Notes: generated from the sequence alone by a model not told the origin. Shown: positions 35,738 to 45,709, counted from the stretch's first letter. The stretch: 64,000 nucleotides of DNA from Caldicellulosiruptor diazotrophicus (GCF_017347585.1 NZ_AP024480.1:2147501-2211500), one strand, 5' to 3'. Translations and numbers: made by a program.

Positions 35738-35782
35738 GCTATCGTTAGCTCCCCTTTCCATCTTCAGAATTTGGACCAATGC

Positions 35783-36826
35783 TTAATAATCAATCTTCAC
35801 AATCTTGCCAGTCTTTGCTGACTCAAAACATGCAAACACAACTTTCATGGTCTTCAAACCTTCTTCTCCAGAAATTTTGGGTGGTGTGTTTGTCAAGATA
35901 CAATCTACAAACTCGTCTATCACACCTGATTTTGTTTGTCTTTCGTTTGTCTGCATTGTGTCAAGCTCAAAATATGCTTTTTGACCGTTTGCATATCTTA
36001 TTATCATCGAAAATTTTGGGTCTGCATAAAGTATAATTGAACCCTTCTCACAGTAGATTACAGTTGAATTATCTTCACTTCCTGGATATGTCCATGAAGC
36101 AGTTACAGTTCCAACCGCTCCGCTTTGAGTTTTTAAAATACAAACAGCATTGTCATCAACATCTATTAAATTACCATTCGGATATCTTTTTGCAAGAGTC
36201 GTAACAAACGCAGCTGCCTCAACAAACTCCTCACCAAGTAAAAATCTCATAAGGTCAATCTTGTGAACGCCAAGGTCACCCATTGCACCAAATATTGCTG
36301 CTTCTTTGTGGAAAAACCATGTATCGGGCCTGTCTGAGCTCCAGCTCTCAGGTCCGCCATGACCAAAGGTTGTTTTAAAACTCAGCACTTTCCCAAGCTC
36401 ACCGCTTTGTATTACCTCTTTTGCCTTTTTGTGGGCTTCATTGAACCTCTGGTTGTGAGCAATCATCAAAAACTTGCCCATCTCTTTTGCAGTCTCTACC
36501 ATCATCCTGCACTCATCTTCTGTTGTTGCCATTGGCTTTTCACAAAGAACATGAGCACCCTCTTTTAAAGCTTTTATAGTAGCATCAGCATGAAGACAAT
36601 TTGGCGTTGCAACCACTACTGCATCAGGTTTTATTTCTTTTAGCATCTTTTTATAATCATCATAGACATTTCCAACTTTAAATGTCTCTGCAATGGCTTT
36701 TGCATGGTCTAAATTCTTGTCACATACAGCAACAAGCTCAACATTGGGATTTTGCTTTGCCTCCGGCGCATGCCTGTGCTTTGTAATCGAACCACATCCG
36801 ATTATTGCAAGCTTTAGCTTTTTCAA
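35783..36826 (-). CDS. Gfo/Idh/MocA-family oxidoreductase
   Basis: This is an NAD(P)-dependent sugar or cyclitol dehydrogenase. The Rossmann start is LAIIGCGSITKHRH, the conserved EKP of the family occurs as CEKPMATT, and the catalytic region GDLGVHKIDLMRFLLG supplies the Asp/His pair. At 347 aa it has normal length. The start is TTG 36826, 9 nt after AAGGAGG. It is the first gene after the twin operator at 36848-36896 and is followed by a sugar isomerase, so the two likely oxidise and then isomerise one carbohydrate. Confidence 0.9.
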   Translation of the reverse strand: MKKLKLAIIGCGSITKHRHAPEAKQNPNVELVAVCDKNLDHAKAIAETFKVGNVYDDYKKMLKEIKPDAVVVATPNCLHADATIKALKEGAHVLCEKPMATTEDECRMMVETAKEMGKFLMIAHNQRFNEAHKKAKEVIQSGELGKVLSFKTTFGHGGPESWSSDRPDTWFFHKEAAIFGAMGDLGVHKIDLMRFLLGEEFVEAAAFVTTLAKRYPNGNLIDVDDNAVCILKTQSGAVGTVTASWTYPGSEDNSTVIYCEKGSIILYADPKFSMIIRYANGQKAYFELDTMQTNERQTKSGVIDEFVDCILTNTPPKISGEEGLKTMKVVFACFESAKTGKIVKIDY

Positions 36827-36847
36827 TTTTTTCTGCCTCCTTAATTG

Positions 36848-36896
36848 TGTAATTGATTACATAAGATATTATAACTCATAGTGTAATCAATTACAA
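36848..36896 (-). promoter_or_regulatory. Promoter with two identical LacI-type operators
   Basis: On the minus strand TTGTAA (36896-36891), a 17-nt spacer and TATAAT (36873-36868) form the promoter of the dehydrogenase gene. Two perfect copies of a 14-bp site, TGTAATYRATTACA with arms TGTAAT/ATTACA, lie at 36848-36861 and 36882-36895. The second covers the -35 and the first the start region. Centres are 34 bp apart, about three helical turns, suitable for cooperative binding. The LacI gene just upstream is the likely binder. Confidence 0.85.
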
Positions 36897-36920
36897 TGGT
36901 TTAAAAATAAAAAATAAACA

Positions 36921-37904
36921 TCAGGCAGATTCTCTTGTCTTGAGTTCATGAGGAAGAATTATTTTTTGTTTTTCAAAAACACCTGGACTTTCAAGTGTAT
37001 CAATTAAAATCTGGGCTGCCTTCTCACCTATTGAATACATAGGTTGTGCAATTGTCGTAATTGAAGGTTCATAAAGCCTTGAAATCATGATATTGTCAAA
37101 ACCTGTCACAGAAAACTCATCAGGGATTTTGAGCCCTAGAGCTTTGGCAGCTTTTATTGCTCCAACTGCCATCAAATCTGAAGAACAGGCAATAGCATCG
37201 TATTTTTTAAGACAGCAAAAGTTTTTTAATTTTTCATACAGCTCTGTCCAGCCATAGCTGCATCTTATGACATTCTCTTCTTTAAACTGAAGTCCATTTT
37301 CTTCAATAGCTTTTCTGTATCCTTCTTTCCTTTCAAACTCAGAAGGAATGTCCTCGTTCCCAATTGCACATAGGATATTCTTTTTACCTTTTTTAATAAG
37401 GTAATCCACAACATCGTAAAAAGCTTTTTTGTGGTCTATTTTTACACATGATGTGTCCAAAAAAGAATAAAACTCACATGCCTGGATAATCCTTCTTGTA
37501 TCAAGCCCTTTGCAAAAATCAATCTCAATCTTTGCAGATGCAATTATAGCTCCATCAACCTGTTTTTTTCCTATAAGTTTTAAATATTCTGCTGCAATCT
37601 CAGGGCTGTTTTGCGTTGTGCAAAGAAGTATTCCATATCCATTCTTTCGTGCGGTATCCTCAATTCCTTTTACAACACGTGCAAAGTATGCATTGGCAAT
37701 TGTAGGAAGTATAACTAATATCAGATTTGATTTGTCCTTCCTGAAGTTTCTTGCAAGAAGGTTAGGCTTAAATCCCAGTTCTTCTATCGCCTTTAAAACC
37801 TTCTGTCGCGTTTGTTCAGAGACTTTTTCTGAATTATTCAGCACCCTTGAAACTGTTGCAACAGAAACACCAGCTCTTTTTGCAACATCTTTAACTGTTG
37901 GCAT
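36921..37904 (-). CDS. LacI-family repressor of the isomerase/dehydrogenase operon
   Basis: This is a 327-residue repressor. The helix-turn-helix MPTVKDVAKRAGVSVATVS is followed by the hinge SRVLNNSEKVSEQ, and the sugar-binding core (VILPTIANAYFARVVKGIE) follows. ATG at 37904 has GGGGGTG upstream; the longer frame to 37967 has no support. It lies just upstream of the twin operator at 36848-36896, a textbook autoregulated arrangement, although its own promoter shows only a half-site (TGTAATTAC near 37972). Confidence 0.92.
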   Translation of the reverse strand: MPTVKDVAKRAGVSVATVSRVLNNSEKVSEQTRQKVLKAIEELGFKPNLLARNFRKDKSNLILVILPTIANAYFARVVKGIEDTARKNGYGILLCTTQNSPEIAAEYLKLIGKKQVDGAIIASAKIEIDFCKGLDTRRIIQACEFYSFLDTSCVKIDHKKAFYDVVDYLIKKGKKNILCAIGNEDIPSEFERKEGYRKAIEENGLQFKEENVIRCSYGWTELYEKLKNFCCLKKYDAIACSSDLMAVGAIKAAKALGLKIPDEFSVTGFDNIMISRLYEPSITTIAQPMYSIGEKAAQILIDTLESPGVFEKQKIILPHELKTRESA

Positions 37905-38010
37905 TTTACACCCCCAGATAGTTTTACTTCTGTTTTTTATTTTATACCTTTGACAAAATCCTTGCAACCTTTGTAATTACTTTGAATTATATCCAAGCAA
38001 TAACGGTGAG

Positions 38011-39276
38011 TTACTGTCTTTCTTGGGCTCTTGCTATTCTTACCTTGAAGAAAATCAAAACTGTACACAAAATAGTAAAGATTGTAGCAAGAACAAAAGG
38101 TAAACTTTTTGAAAATGTATAACACTGGCCAGCTATTGCACCAACTGGCATTGAAAAAAGAGAGATTAAAAACATTGTGATTGACAACACATGCGCTCTT
38201 TTATCATCATCAACAGAATTTGCTAAGATAGCATCAACAAATGAATAATATACTGCAGCCCCTATGCTGCCAAGCACTGTTACAATTATCATCAAAATAA
38301 AGCCAAATGTTCCTGTGGGTACAACTAAAATCAATGCATTCGAAATTGTAATTGAAAGCATTCCCCAAAAAAGAACAGTATCATGTTTTTGTTCTTTTAA
38401 ATTTGGAATTAAAAACATTACAAATATAAGGGCAACCACACTCCACAGTGTGGGAAACACCGAAATTATGCTATCTGGATAATGCAAAGCTTCGCTTAAG
38501 TATATGTTTTTATACGTGTCTCTGAATATCAGGGCAACATTGCCAAATATTGCAACAAGTACAATCAAAAGAAGCTGTCTATTTCTGAACATGTATTTTA
38601 GACTGTCCAACCATTCAGAAAAACCATTATTATTTTTTTCAGAATTCTCCTGTGCAAGTTTTTGTCCCACAGAACTCTCAGATGTAACAAGATGTCTCAC
38701 AACAATTAGTATATTTACTAAAATCCCAAATGCAAGGACTGTCCATTTAGTTGCAGGTATTAAGCCAAACCTTGCAACAAGAATGCCCATCATGGGCGCA
38801 AAAAGATTCCCCATATTCCACACGAATACAGTTACAGAATAAATTGCAACTCTTTCGTTTTCGGTTGCATCTTCCATTAGAAGAAGTCGCCATGCAAGCT
38901 CTGGAATTCTCATAAGTCCGTTAAAGATAGTTGCTATTAAAAACCATGTAAAGTCTTTTGAAAAGAAAAATATATATGCATACACACACCACGATAGAAA
39001 ATCGCCAATGAGAAGAACATTTTTGCGTCCAAACCTGTTCACAAGCATTCCTGCAAATGGTGATGTGATAAGCATCACCAAGTTCAACACTGTTGACAGC
39101 AGTCCTATCTGGTAATCCTTTACTCCAACTCTTGTCATGTAAAGTGAGGAGTAGATGATAAACATAGCATATGGAACAGTAAAAATGGGTTCAAAAAACA
39201 AAATCTTTTTAGCGTTTGGATTTATCTCTTTGAATGCTAAAACCATCTGCTCAATCTGTGCTTTGATTTTTGTCAT
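38011..39276 (-). CDS. MFS transporter
   Basis: This is a major facilitator superfamily carrier with about twelve membrane helices in 421 residues. The loop motif after helix 2 is GMLVNRFGRKNVLLIG, a clear MFS motif A variant. The substrate is unknown, but its position before the LacI gene and the Gfo/Idh-isomerase pair suggests uptake of the same carbohydrate. ATG at 39276 lies 8 nt behind GAGG. The GTG at 39285 overlaps that site and was rejected. Confidence 0.88.
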   Translation of the reverse strand: MTKIKAQIEQMVLAFKEINPNAKKILFFEPIFTVPYAMFIIYSSLYMTRVGVKDYQIGLLSTVLNLVMLITSPFAGMLVNRFGRKNVLLIGDFLSWCVYAYIFFFSKDFTWFLIATIFNGLMRIPELAWRLLLMEDATENERVAIYSVTVFVWNMGNLFAPMMGILVARFGLIPATKWTVLAFGILVNILIVVRHLVTSESSVGQKLAQENSEKNNNGFSEWLDSLKYMFRNRQLLLIVLVAIFGNVALIFRDTYKNIYLSEALHYPDSIISVFPTLWSVVALIFVMFLIPNLKEQKHDTVLFWGMLSITISNALILVVPTGTFGFILMIIVTVLGSIGAAVYYSFVDAILANSVDDDKRAHVLSITMFLISLFSMPVGAIAGQCYTFSKSLPFVLATIFTILCTVLIFFKVRIARAQERQ

Positions 39277-39317
39277 AATAATCACCTCGTATGCGTAAAA
39301 CCTCTTTTAATACAAAA

Positions 39318-40013
39318 TCAGATTGCACCACCAATTTTGATATTGTTAATACCTTCCTGTTTTGCGCGATTGTAAATCTCTTGCAAGTACTCCATCTCCA
39401 AATCTTGGGTGCCACTTATTTTCTCATCCAGAACTTCAGGTGTGTATTTATAAGGTTTTATTATATAAAGTTTGGTATCCTTTAATAACCTTGCAATATT
39501 TAATATGTCTTCAACTGTATGAATGTTTTTGTTAACTGTTGTTCTGAATTCATAATCTATATTTGAATTTTTCAATATCTCTATTGAGCTTCTAATTTTG
39601 TCAATATCGGAAAAACCTGTTATTTGAGGATATTTTTCAAGCGGAGCTTTTACGTCCATTGCAACATAGTCAAGAAGACCTGCATCTAAAAGCTTTTTTA
39701 AAACTTCTGGTCTTGAGCCATTTGTGTCAAGCTTGACAAGAAGATTTCTTTGCTTTATTTTTTTTATAAACTCTGTCAGATACCCTTCATTCAAAGTTGG
39801 CTCTCCACCTGTGACGCACACAGCGTCAACTATACCTTTTCTTTTGTCCAAATACTCAAAAAATATGCTATCATCCATAAAATTTCCTTTGAAGTTTACA
39901 AGCTGTGAGTTGTAACAAAACGGGCACGAAAAATTGCAGCCACCAAAAAAACAAGTAGCTGCAATCTTTTTTGGATAGTCAACAGTTGATATTTTCATAA
40001 AATCAACAAGCAT
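39318..40013 (-). CDS. Radical SAM activase, NrdG2-like
   Basis: This is a 231-residue radical SAM protein of the anaerobic ribonucleotide-reductase activase type. It starts MLVDFMKISTVDYPKKIA, and the cluster motif is CNFSCPFC with GGEPTLNEG downstream. No nrdD reductase is adjacent, so the partner glycyl-radical enzyme is elsewhere or differs. AAAGGAGA lies 8 nt before the ATG. It lies just upstream of the MFS gene. Confidence 0.85.
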   Translation of the reverse strand: MLVDFMKISTVDYPKKIAATCFFGGCNFSCPFCYNSQLVNFKGNFMDDSIFFEYLDKRKGIVDAVCVTGGEPTLNEGYLTEFIKKIKQRNLLVKLDTNGSRPEVLKKLLDAGLLDYVAMDVKAPLEKYPQITGFSDIDKIRSSIEILKNSNIDYEFRTTVNKNIHTVEDILNIARLLKDTKLYIIKPYKYTPEVLDEKISGTQDLEMEYLQEIYNRAKQEGINNIKIGGAI

Positions 40014-40140
40014 ATGCTTTATCTCCTTTTAAATAATTGCTTAATATATTTTTTGAACAAAACTACGTATAATTTATTTTAACCTCTTTTTGTCTTTCTT
40101 TGCAAACCTCTAATTTTTTAAAAACAAGGAAAAAGAAAAT

Positions 40141-42996
40141 CTATTCAAGCTTTTTCCTTATCAATTTAATATTTTGCTCATCCTTACAGTAAAATTCATA
40201 TTCACAGCCATTGCAATTTCCATCTAAAGAATCCTCAATAAGCTCAAGTACATCCTTTCTGGTTCTGATATTTCTTATTTTCTTTATCACATCAATTACA
40301 TCTTCAAGGTGTTCATCTTTTTGCTCATAGTCAAACTTTTTCCCTTCTCTTAACCAGAAGATGGAAGAAAAAATCTTTTTGGAAGGAAATCTCTCTTTCA
40401 TGGCTTTTGTGTAAATGAAAAGCTGGGGAATGTAAATATTGAATTTTGTATCATCAAAATGAAGGTTTGTTTTAAAATCAACAAGTAAAACCTCATCTTT
40501 TAAATGGTACACCTTGTCAATTATGCCATATATCATTTGATTGTCAAGTTTAAAATAAAACGGGTACTCGCTTTCTTCTTTTATTACTTTATCTTTGATT
40601 TCTTTTACAAACTGGCTTTCAAAAAAGTTCAAAATAAGTTCTTTCACAACCTTTTCATCCTCAAAGTTATTTTCAAGCATGGCTAAGGCAATGTTGCTAT
40701 CTAAGCTTTGAATATTTTTCAAGCTTGTGAGCTCTAAAACTCTATGCACTGTGGTACCAAGTACTTTTGCGTTCTGTTGTATCTCCTCTTTTGAGCTCAG
40801 CTCATCAAAAACTGGAAGACCCATGATGTACTTTAACGAAAACATGGCAGGGCATCTTTTAAAATCCATTATGTGTGAGGGTGACAAAAACTTAAACCTA
40901 TTTTCAAACTCGTCAGGCAAAATCATTAGAGGTAATGCACTGCTAATTGTATTTTTCTGTTTACAAGCAAAATCATTAGATGGATCTTCTTCAGTGTTTT
41001 TTATCTCCACGACTTCCTTTTCAATTCCAATCTCTTCTGCCTTTGCGAGAATGTAATTCAAACCTACCTCTTCACCAAACGACTTTGCTCCTCCTCTTTT
41101 CTTTATAGCTTCTCTTACAGTTGAGTTTATCATAAAAATCCCTGCCATCGGTCTTGTTATGGCAACATAAAAAAGCCTTTTAAGTTCTTCTTTTTCCTGC
41201 TGTTTTGATATATTCTTTATTTTTGTGTATTCTTTTTCCATCCAAAAAGGAGCAATTATATATTCTCTTGTGTCTGTGTCATAAGAACCTCTCAGCTTTG
41301 GACTTCTGCCCGGAAAGTACCCTGTACTTTCGCAAAGTCCGACCAAAAACACTATTGGAAAGCTGAGTCCTTTTGCTGAATGTATGCTAAGCAATACTGC
41401 GCTATCATCAAGAGAAGAAAAGCTCGAAAACCTTTCGCCTTGATAATTTACAAAACTGCAAAGGTCTTCTATCGAAAAGCTTTTGCTCTCTTCTGCCAAG
41501 TCATAAAAAAGTCTGACATTTTCGTATGCACCCTTGCCAAAAAACTTGTAGACCTTGTAGCTATATTCGAACATGTCTTCAAACTCATACAAAATCTCTG
41601 AAATCTTTTTGACAAACAGGTTATCACGCTGTTTTGCAATAAATTTTAAAACATCTTCTGGAACATAACATTCTATTTTACTCATCTCGCAAAAGAGAAG
41701 CGTGAATCTGTCCACTTTAAATATGTCATTTGCAAGAAGTCTCAAGTACCCTGATTTTTTGTTCGGATATTGTAAAATCTCAAGAAGGCCCAAAAGCGGC
41801 ACTATCTCTTTTTGTTCCAAAAGCCCTCTTTTGAAGTTAATATCAATTGGAACATCATAATCCTCAAACACCCTTTTGTAAATATGAGCAATGTTTTGAA
41901 TTTTTCGCGACAGCACTGCAAAGTCAGAGTATTTCACCTTTCTTTTTGGCTTGCCACCCACACTTATCTCAAAACCACTTTCAACCATCTCTTTTATCTT
42001 TTTTGCAACATAAATAGCTTCATTTTGAATAATCTCTTCTCTTGTTGGATTTACAATCTCCACAACCTTTAAAAATCCGTCAGCTTGATGCTTATAAGAA
42101 AGTGGTTTGTAGTTTGGAAAAAGCATGCTGCTTATCCTATCTATCTTTTTGCCAAGCTCAGAGTTTGTTCTAAAGTTTTCACAGAGCTCTAAAACCTGGC
42201 TGCAGCTTTCCATTGCCTCATCAAAAACCTCTGGCTCTGCACCCTGAAAACGGTAAATGGACTGTTTTTTATCTCCAACATAATAAATGTTTTCAGCTAT
42301 ATTCTCGAAGATTGATTTTTGTAAAAAGTTTGAGTCTTGAAACTCGTCAACAATTAAGTACTTAAATCTTGTTTTTACATCTTTATTTACTTCTGGAATG
42401 TTCAAAAGTTCAAAGGTTCTTTGCAAGACCAAATCGTATGTAAGTTCTTTTAAAAACATGTTATTTAAACTGTTTGATAGATGATCAAAAATATAAAAAG
42501 TTTCGCTTTCAAGGTGATAAGCTTTGTTGATATATTTTGATGAATTGTTGAATTCCTGTGCTATATTTTCAATATAGTGAAGATATTCTTCTATAAAAAA
42601 CTTTTCCTGAGGCAATCTCCCCAATGTTGCAGGAAAAACTGAAAGATAATTGTCTATGAGTTTTAGCATAATTCTATTCTGCTCAGGAACAATTTTAAAG
42701 TTTGCATCAACCCTTGCCCATGCCCAGTAAAATCTTAAAAGATACATACAAAATGAATGTATGGTCTTAATATGGGAGTTTTGAATCTTTGAAATTGTGA
42801 GCAAATCAAGCCCTTTCTGCTTGGCTTTTGAGATGATTCTGTTCTTAAGCTCTCTTGCTGCCTTTTCTGTATACGTTATGCAGACAATTTCACTTGGCAA
42901 AGCTTTTTGAGAATTTATAAGGTCTATATAAAGGTTTGCTATACTTTCTGTCTTGCCACAGCCAGCAGATGCACTATAAATAATTGTATTGCCCAT
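40141..42996 (-). CDS. AddA-like helicase-nuclease with Fe-S staple
   Basis: This is the motor and nuclease subunit of a RecBCD-type end-resection complex. UvrD-type motifs are complete: SASAGCGKTESI (Walker A), YLIVDEFQDS (II), VGDKKQSIYRFQG (III), SIHSAKGLSFP (V) and LFYVAITRP (VI). The C-terminal nuclease has GTTVHRVLEL, GIIDKVYH, LLVDFKTN and a QLFIY tail motif. Cysteines in FKRCPAMF and CNGCEYEFYC match a four-Cys iron staple. At about 950 aa it is shorter than classical AddA (about 1200). The frame opens at 43008, but that ATG abuts AAGGG; the ATG at 42996 was preferred. It follows the AddB-like gene by 30 nt. Confidence 0.88.
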   Translation of the reverse strand: MGNTIIYSASAGCGKTESIANLYIDLINSQKALPSEIVCITYTEKAARELKNRIISKAKQKGLDLLTISKIQNSHIKTIHSFCMYLLRFYWAWARVDANFKIVPEQNRIMLKLIDNYLSVFPATLGRLPQEKFFIEEYLHYIENIAQEFNNSSKYINKAYHLESETFYIFDHLSNSLNNMFLKELTYDLVLQRTFELLNIPEVNKDVKTRFKYLIVDEFQDSNFLQKSIFENIAENIYYVGDKKQSIYRFQGAEPEVFDEAMESCSQVLELCENFRTNSELGKKIDRISSMLFPNYKPLSYKHQADGFLKVVEIVNPTREEIIQNEAIYVAKKIKEMVESGFEISVGGKPKRKVKYSDFAVLSRKIQNIAHIYKRVFEDYDVPIDINFKRGLLEQKEIVPLLGLLEILQYPNKKSGYLRLLANDIFKVDRFTLLFCEMSKIECYVPEDVLKFIAKQRDNLFVKKISEILYEFEDMFEYSYKVYKFFGKGAYENVRLFYDLAEESKSFSIEDLCSFVNYQGERFSSFSSLDDSAVLLSIHSAKGLSFPIVFLVGLCESTGYFPGRSPKLRGSYDTDTREYIIAPFWMEKEYTKIKNISKQQEKEELKRLFYVAITRPMAGIFMINSTVREAIKKRGGAKSFGEEVGLNYILAKAEEIGIEKEVVEIKNTEEDPSNDFACKQKNTISSALPLMILPDEFENRFKFLSPSHIMDFKRCPAMFSLKYIMGLPVFDELSSKEEIQQNAKVLGTTVHRVLELTSLKNIQSLDSNIALAMLENNFEDEKVVKELILNFFESQFVKEIKDKVIKEESEYPFYFKLDNQMIYGIIDKVYHLKDEVLLVDFKTNLHFDDTKFNIYIPQLFIYTKAMKERFPSKKIFSSIFWLREGKKFDYEQKDEHLEDVIDVIKKIRNIRTRKDVLELIEDSLDGNCNGCEYEFYCKDEQNIKLIRKKLE

Positions 42997-43026
42997 TTTT
43001 TCAACCATCCCTTGATATTTTTTGTT

Positions 43027-45654
43027 TTAAAACAATAGACAAACATGGCTATATTCGCAAGAAAAACAGTTTTTAACAGACTGTGTCTTTTTATAAGTTT
43101 CAATTTCACCTAGTTTATAAATCCCTTCTTTTAGTCCACTTAAAATCTCTTGAGTTAGCTTATCCAAAGACTTATTCGTCTTTTCATAAATCACAAATCG
43201 CGGTTTTTCAAAGAGATATATAGCAGCAACTCTGTCCAGTTCAAAGATGTAACTTGCAATCCAAATCTTGTCAATTTCTTTTTCGGATGAAACCTTTGTT
43301 TTTACAAAACCGCATATTTCTTGGTCATCAATTTTCACAACAAAATTGGGAAAGAGTTGAAGTTCAACCCCTTCAAATATCTTTCTCACTACAAATACCC
43401 TGTCTTTCATATTTTGGGGAGTAAACTCTTTAACCCCGTATTCGTTCATTCTCTCAACAATTTCAAGAGACATTTGCAAAATATCTAATGCTGCAAATTT
43501 TTTAACTGATTCGTTGTGCGTATACCGAATATTTGAAAGCAAAAAATCAAGTGTTTCATTAGGAGCTTTTAAAGAAAGTATCTTTTGAATACATGAAAAC
43601 AAAAGCTGCAGGTTCGAAATAAAATGTTTTTCTTCTCTCTCCTTCTCATCAACATCAAACTTTTTGAAGGCAAATTTTAAAGGACAGCTCTGATATTCAA
43701 TTAGCTCTCTGTCTTTTATTATATTAATTAGCGGAATATTATTGCACGTGCAAGTTTTTTCGAAACTTTTCTCATTTGAATTTTTTAAAAATTTATATTC
43801 TCTATATGTCAGTTGATTATCACTTGGTATATAGCCCCTATAAATTGAAACTTCTTTAATGTCTTCTAACTCCAAAAATGGGCTTTTGTCAACTTGTGTT
43901 TGATAATAACGTGGATATGACATATATATATTATAAGAGTTTATAATACTTCTAAAATATATAAGGTCTTTTTGGAATATGTAGTCAAAATCTTTTATCT
44001 CATCAAGCATGAGCTCTTCTTTTAATCTCATGTTCATCAAAAATCCCTCAGACCTTGAACGCGGTAAAATATCGTCCGAAAGCCCAATTAGATAGACCTT
44101 TTGAAAACAGCCACCTAAAGCATCCTGAAGACTTATAACGTCAATCCCATTTAAGATATTAATCGATGTATCAACCATCTTTTGTGAAAGAATAGTCTTA
44201 AAAATATCTAAAAATTCTTCAAAAGTAAATTCAGAGTCAAACTCTTTAAAATCTTCTTCGCTTTTTTTGAAAATCTCATTTAAATAATAAAATGCTTTCA
44301 CAAATTCAATGTCATTTACTAATTCTGCATGCTTTGTTACACCTAATTTTTCAAAAACCTTTCTTGTATTTTCAAGCCAGCTATTAAATGATTTTGGTAA
44401 CTTATCATATTCATTTTTTATTCTCTTGAGTCTATTAAAAACCCTCCAAATTTTAGTGAGGTTTTCAATCACATCGTCGAAGGCATACAGATTAGCAAAA
44501 AACTCTAATTCTTCAAGAACTATTTCTATTTGCTCAAGCTCTAAAATGCTAACATTTTTTATCTTAGAAAACAAAATCTCAAAGTCTGCCTTTTCTGTGT
44601 TCAAAAATCTATGCGATATTATCCGTTCAAAATTCTTTTTATCAAATTCTCCACCTAAAAACTCTAAAAGCTCTAAAGCAAATTTTATAAATCCAAATTC
44701 TATAAGACTTTTCTGACAGCTCAAGTTTACAGGTAGCATCTCCTCAGAAAATGTCTGCAACAGAGCATCTTTATACCTTTCCACACTTGGCACAACAATT
44801 GCTACCTTATCAAAATCAATTTTCTTTTCAGCTATATCTTTTTTGATTTCTTTTACAAGAGCGTTTATTTCAAGAATTATATTTGGATAAGAAAATATTT
44901 TAACCTCAGAATATTCTGAGTTTAAAAGCCATCTTGAATTTTCCTCTGCCATATCAAATACTATATCAAATCCAAGTAATTCTAAAAACTTGGTAGTCTC
45001 TTTGCAAATCTCAATATCATCAAAAAACGGTGCAAAAACTTCTATATCAGTTATTTCCTCTGCAATAAGCCTTAGTATCCTTTTTTGGTCGCATCTAAAA
45101 TCTGGGAAAAATGCTATCTTGGCAGCACTATATTCTTTAAACTCAAGTTTGTCTTCTTCAAAAAGTTTTATAGCCAAATCCTGAAGGTAGGAAAAGTTCA
45201 CAAGGTTGTTTTGGTCAAGGTATTCCTTGTACTTTTCAAAAAGCTCTTTTAAAAAACTATAATTTTCAGACACTCTAAAAATTTTCTGAGAATAGTTTTT
45301 TGACTCTAAAAACATCAAATTCAAAAGGTATATGACCTGGCTTGTAAACTCATATGTCAAAACATTTTCAAAGCTTGTCTTACCTTTGAAAATACTTTTG
45401 AGAAGTTGAAATATAATTAAAACTTCTTGATCTCTTGTAATTACCTTCCGTGTCTTTAGCACCTCATTTTTGGCAGGGGTTATTAAATCATCAAATGTAA
45501 ATATATCGGTATCAAAAAGAACTCCGTTTTTCTTAACAAGCCTTTCTTTGAGTTTGCTTATAATAAACCGACGTGGAAGAATTATAAGCTCATTAGGCTT
45601 TGCATCATCAAGAAGGCTTAAATTAAGTTTTTTCAAAAGATACGCTCTTTTCAT
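43027..45654 (-). CDS. AddB-like subunit with iron-staple cysteines and eroded nuclease
   Basis: This 875-residue protein pairs with the AddA-like gene. It has a UvrD-like fold without a Walker A, as in AddB: NELIILPRRFIISKLKERL opens it, and VIVPSVERYKD and VISLQDALGG are motor-like positions. The C-terminus keeps all four staple cysteines (YQSCPLKF, then NCFSCEYSHVC). In the nuclease region the expected IDYKT-like strand reads CGFVKTK, so the acidic metal ligand is missing. It is therefore likely a structural, DNA-scanning subunit. It is much shorter than B. subtilis AddB. Promoter at 45710-45739. Confidence 0.82.
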   Translation of the reverse strand: MKRAYLLKKLNLSLLDDAKPNELIILPRRFIISKLKERLVKKNGVLFDTDIFTFDDLITPAKNEVLKTRKVITRDQEVLIIFQLLKSIFKGKTSFENVLTYEFTSQVIYLLNLMFLESKNYSQKIFRVSENYSFLKELFEKYKEYLDQNNLVNFSYLQDLAIKLFEEDKLEFKEYSAAKIAFFPDFRCDQKRILRLIAEEITDIEVFAPFFDDIEICKETTKFLELLGFDIVFDMAEENSRWLLNSEYSEVKIFSYPNIILEINALVKEIKKDIAEKKIDFDKVAIVVPSVERYKDALLQTFSEEMLPVNLSCQKSLIEFGFIKFALELLEFLGGEFDKKNFERIISHRFLNTEKADFEILFSKIKNVSILELEQIEIVLEELEFFANLYAFDDVIENLTKIWRVFNRLKRIKNEYDKLPKSFNSWLENTRKVFEKLGVTKHAELVNDIEFVKAFYYLNEIFKKSEEDFKEFDSEFTFEEFLDIFKTILSQKMVDTSINILNGIDVISLQDALGGCFQKVYLIGLSDDILPRSRSEGFLMNMRLKEELMLDEIKDFDYIFQKDLIYFRSIINSYNIYMSYPRYYQTQVDKSPFLELEDIKEVSIYRGYIPSDNQLTYREYKFLKNSNEKSFEKTCTCNNIPLINIIKDRELIEYQSCPLKFAFKKFDVDEKEREEKHFISNLQLLFSCIQKILSLKAPNETLDFLLSNIRYTHNESVKKFAALDILQMSLEIVERMNEYGVKEFTPQNMKDRVFVVRKIFEGVELQLFPNFVVKIDDQEICGFVKTKVSSEKEIDKIWIASYIFELDRVAAIYLFEKPRFVIYEKTNKSLDKLTQEILSGLKEGIYKLGEIETYKKTQSVKNCFSCEYSHVCLLF

Positions 45655-45709
45655 TTTTGAGGTTCTCCTCTCAAGGAAAGATTAAATGATAGTATGTTAT
45701 ATTGAGAAA

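Noticed and set aside
37965..37990. Third operator upstream of the LacI gene (TGTAATTAC)
   Set aside because: Only one half-site matches; no partner arm at the right distance.
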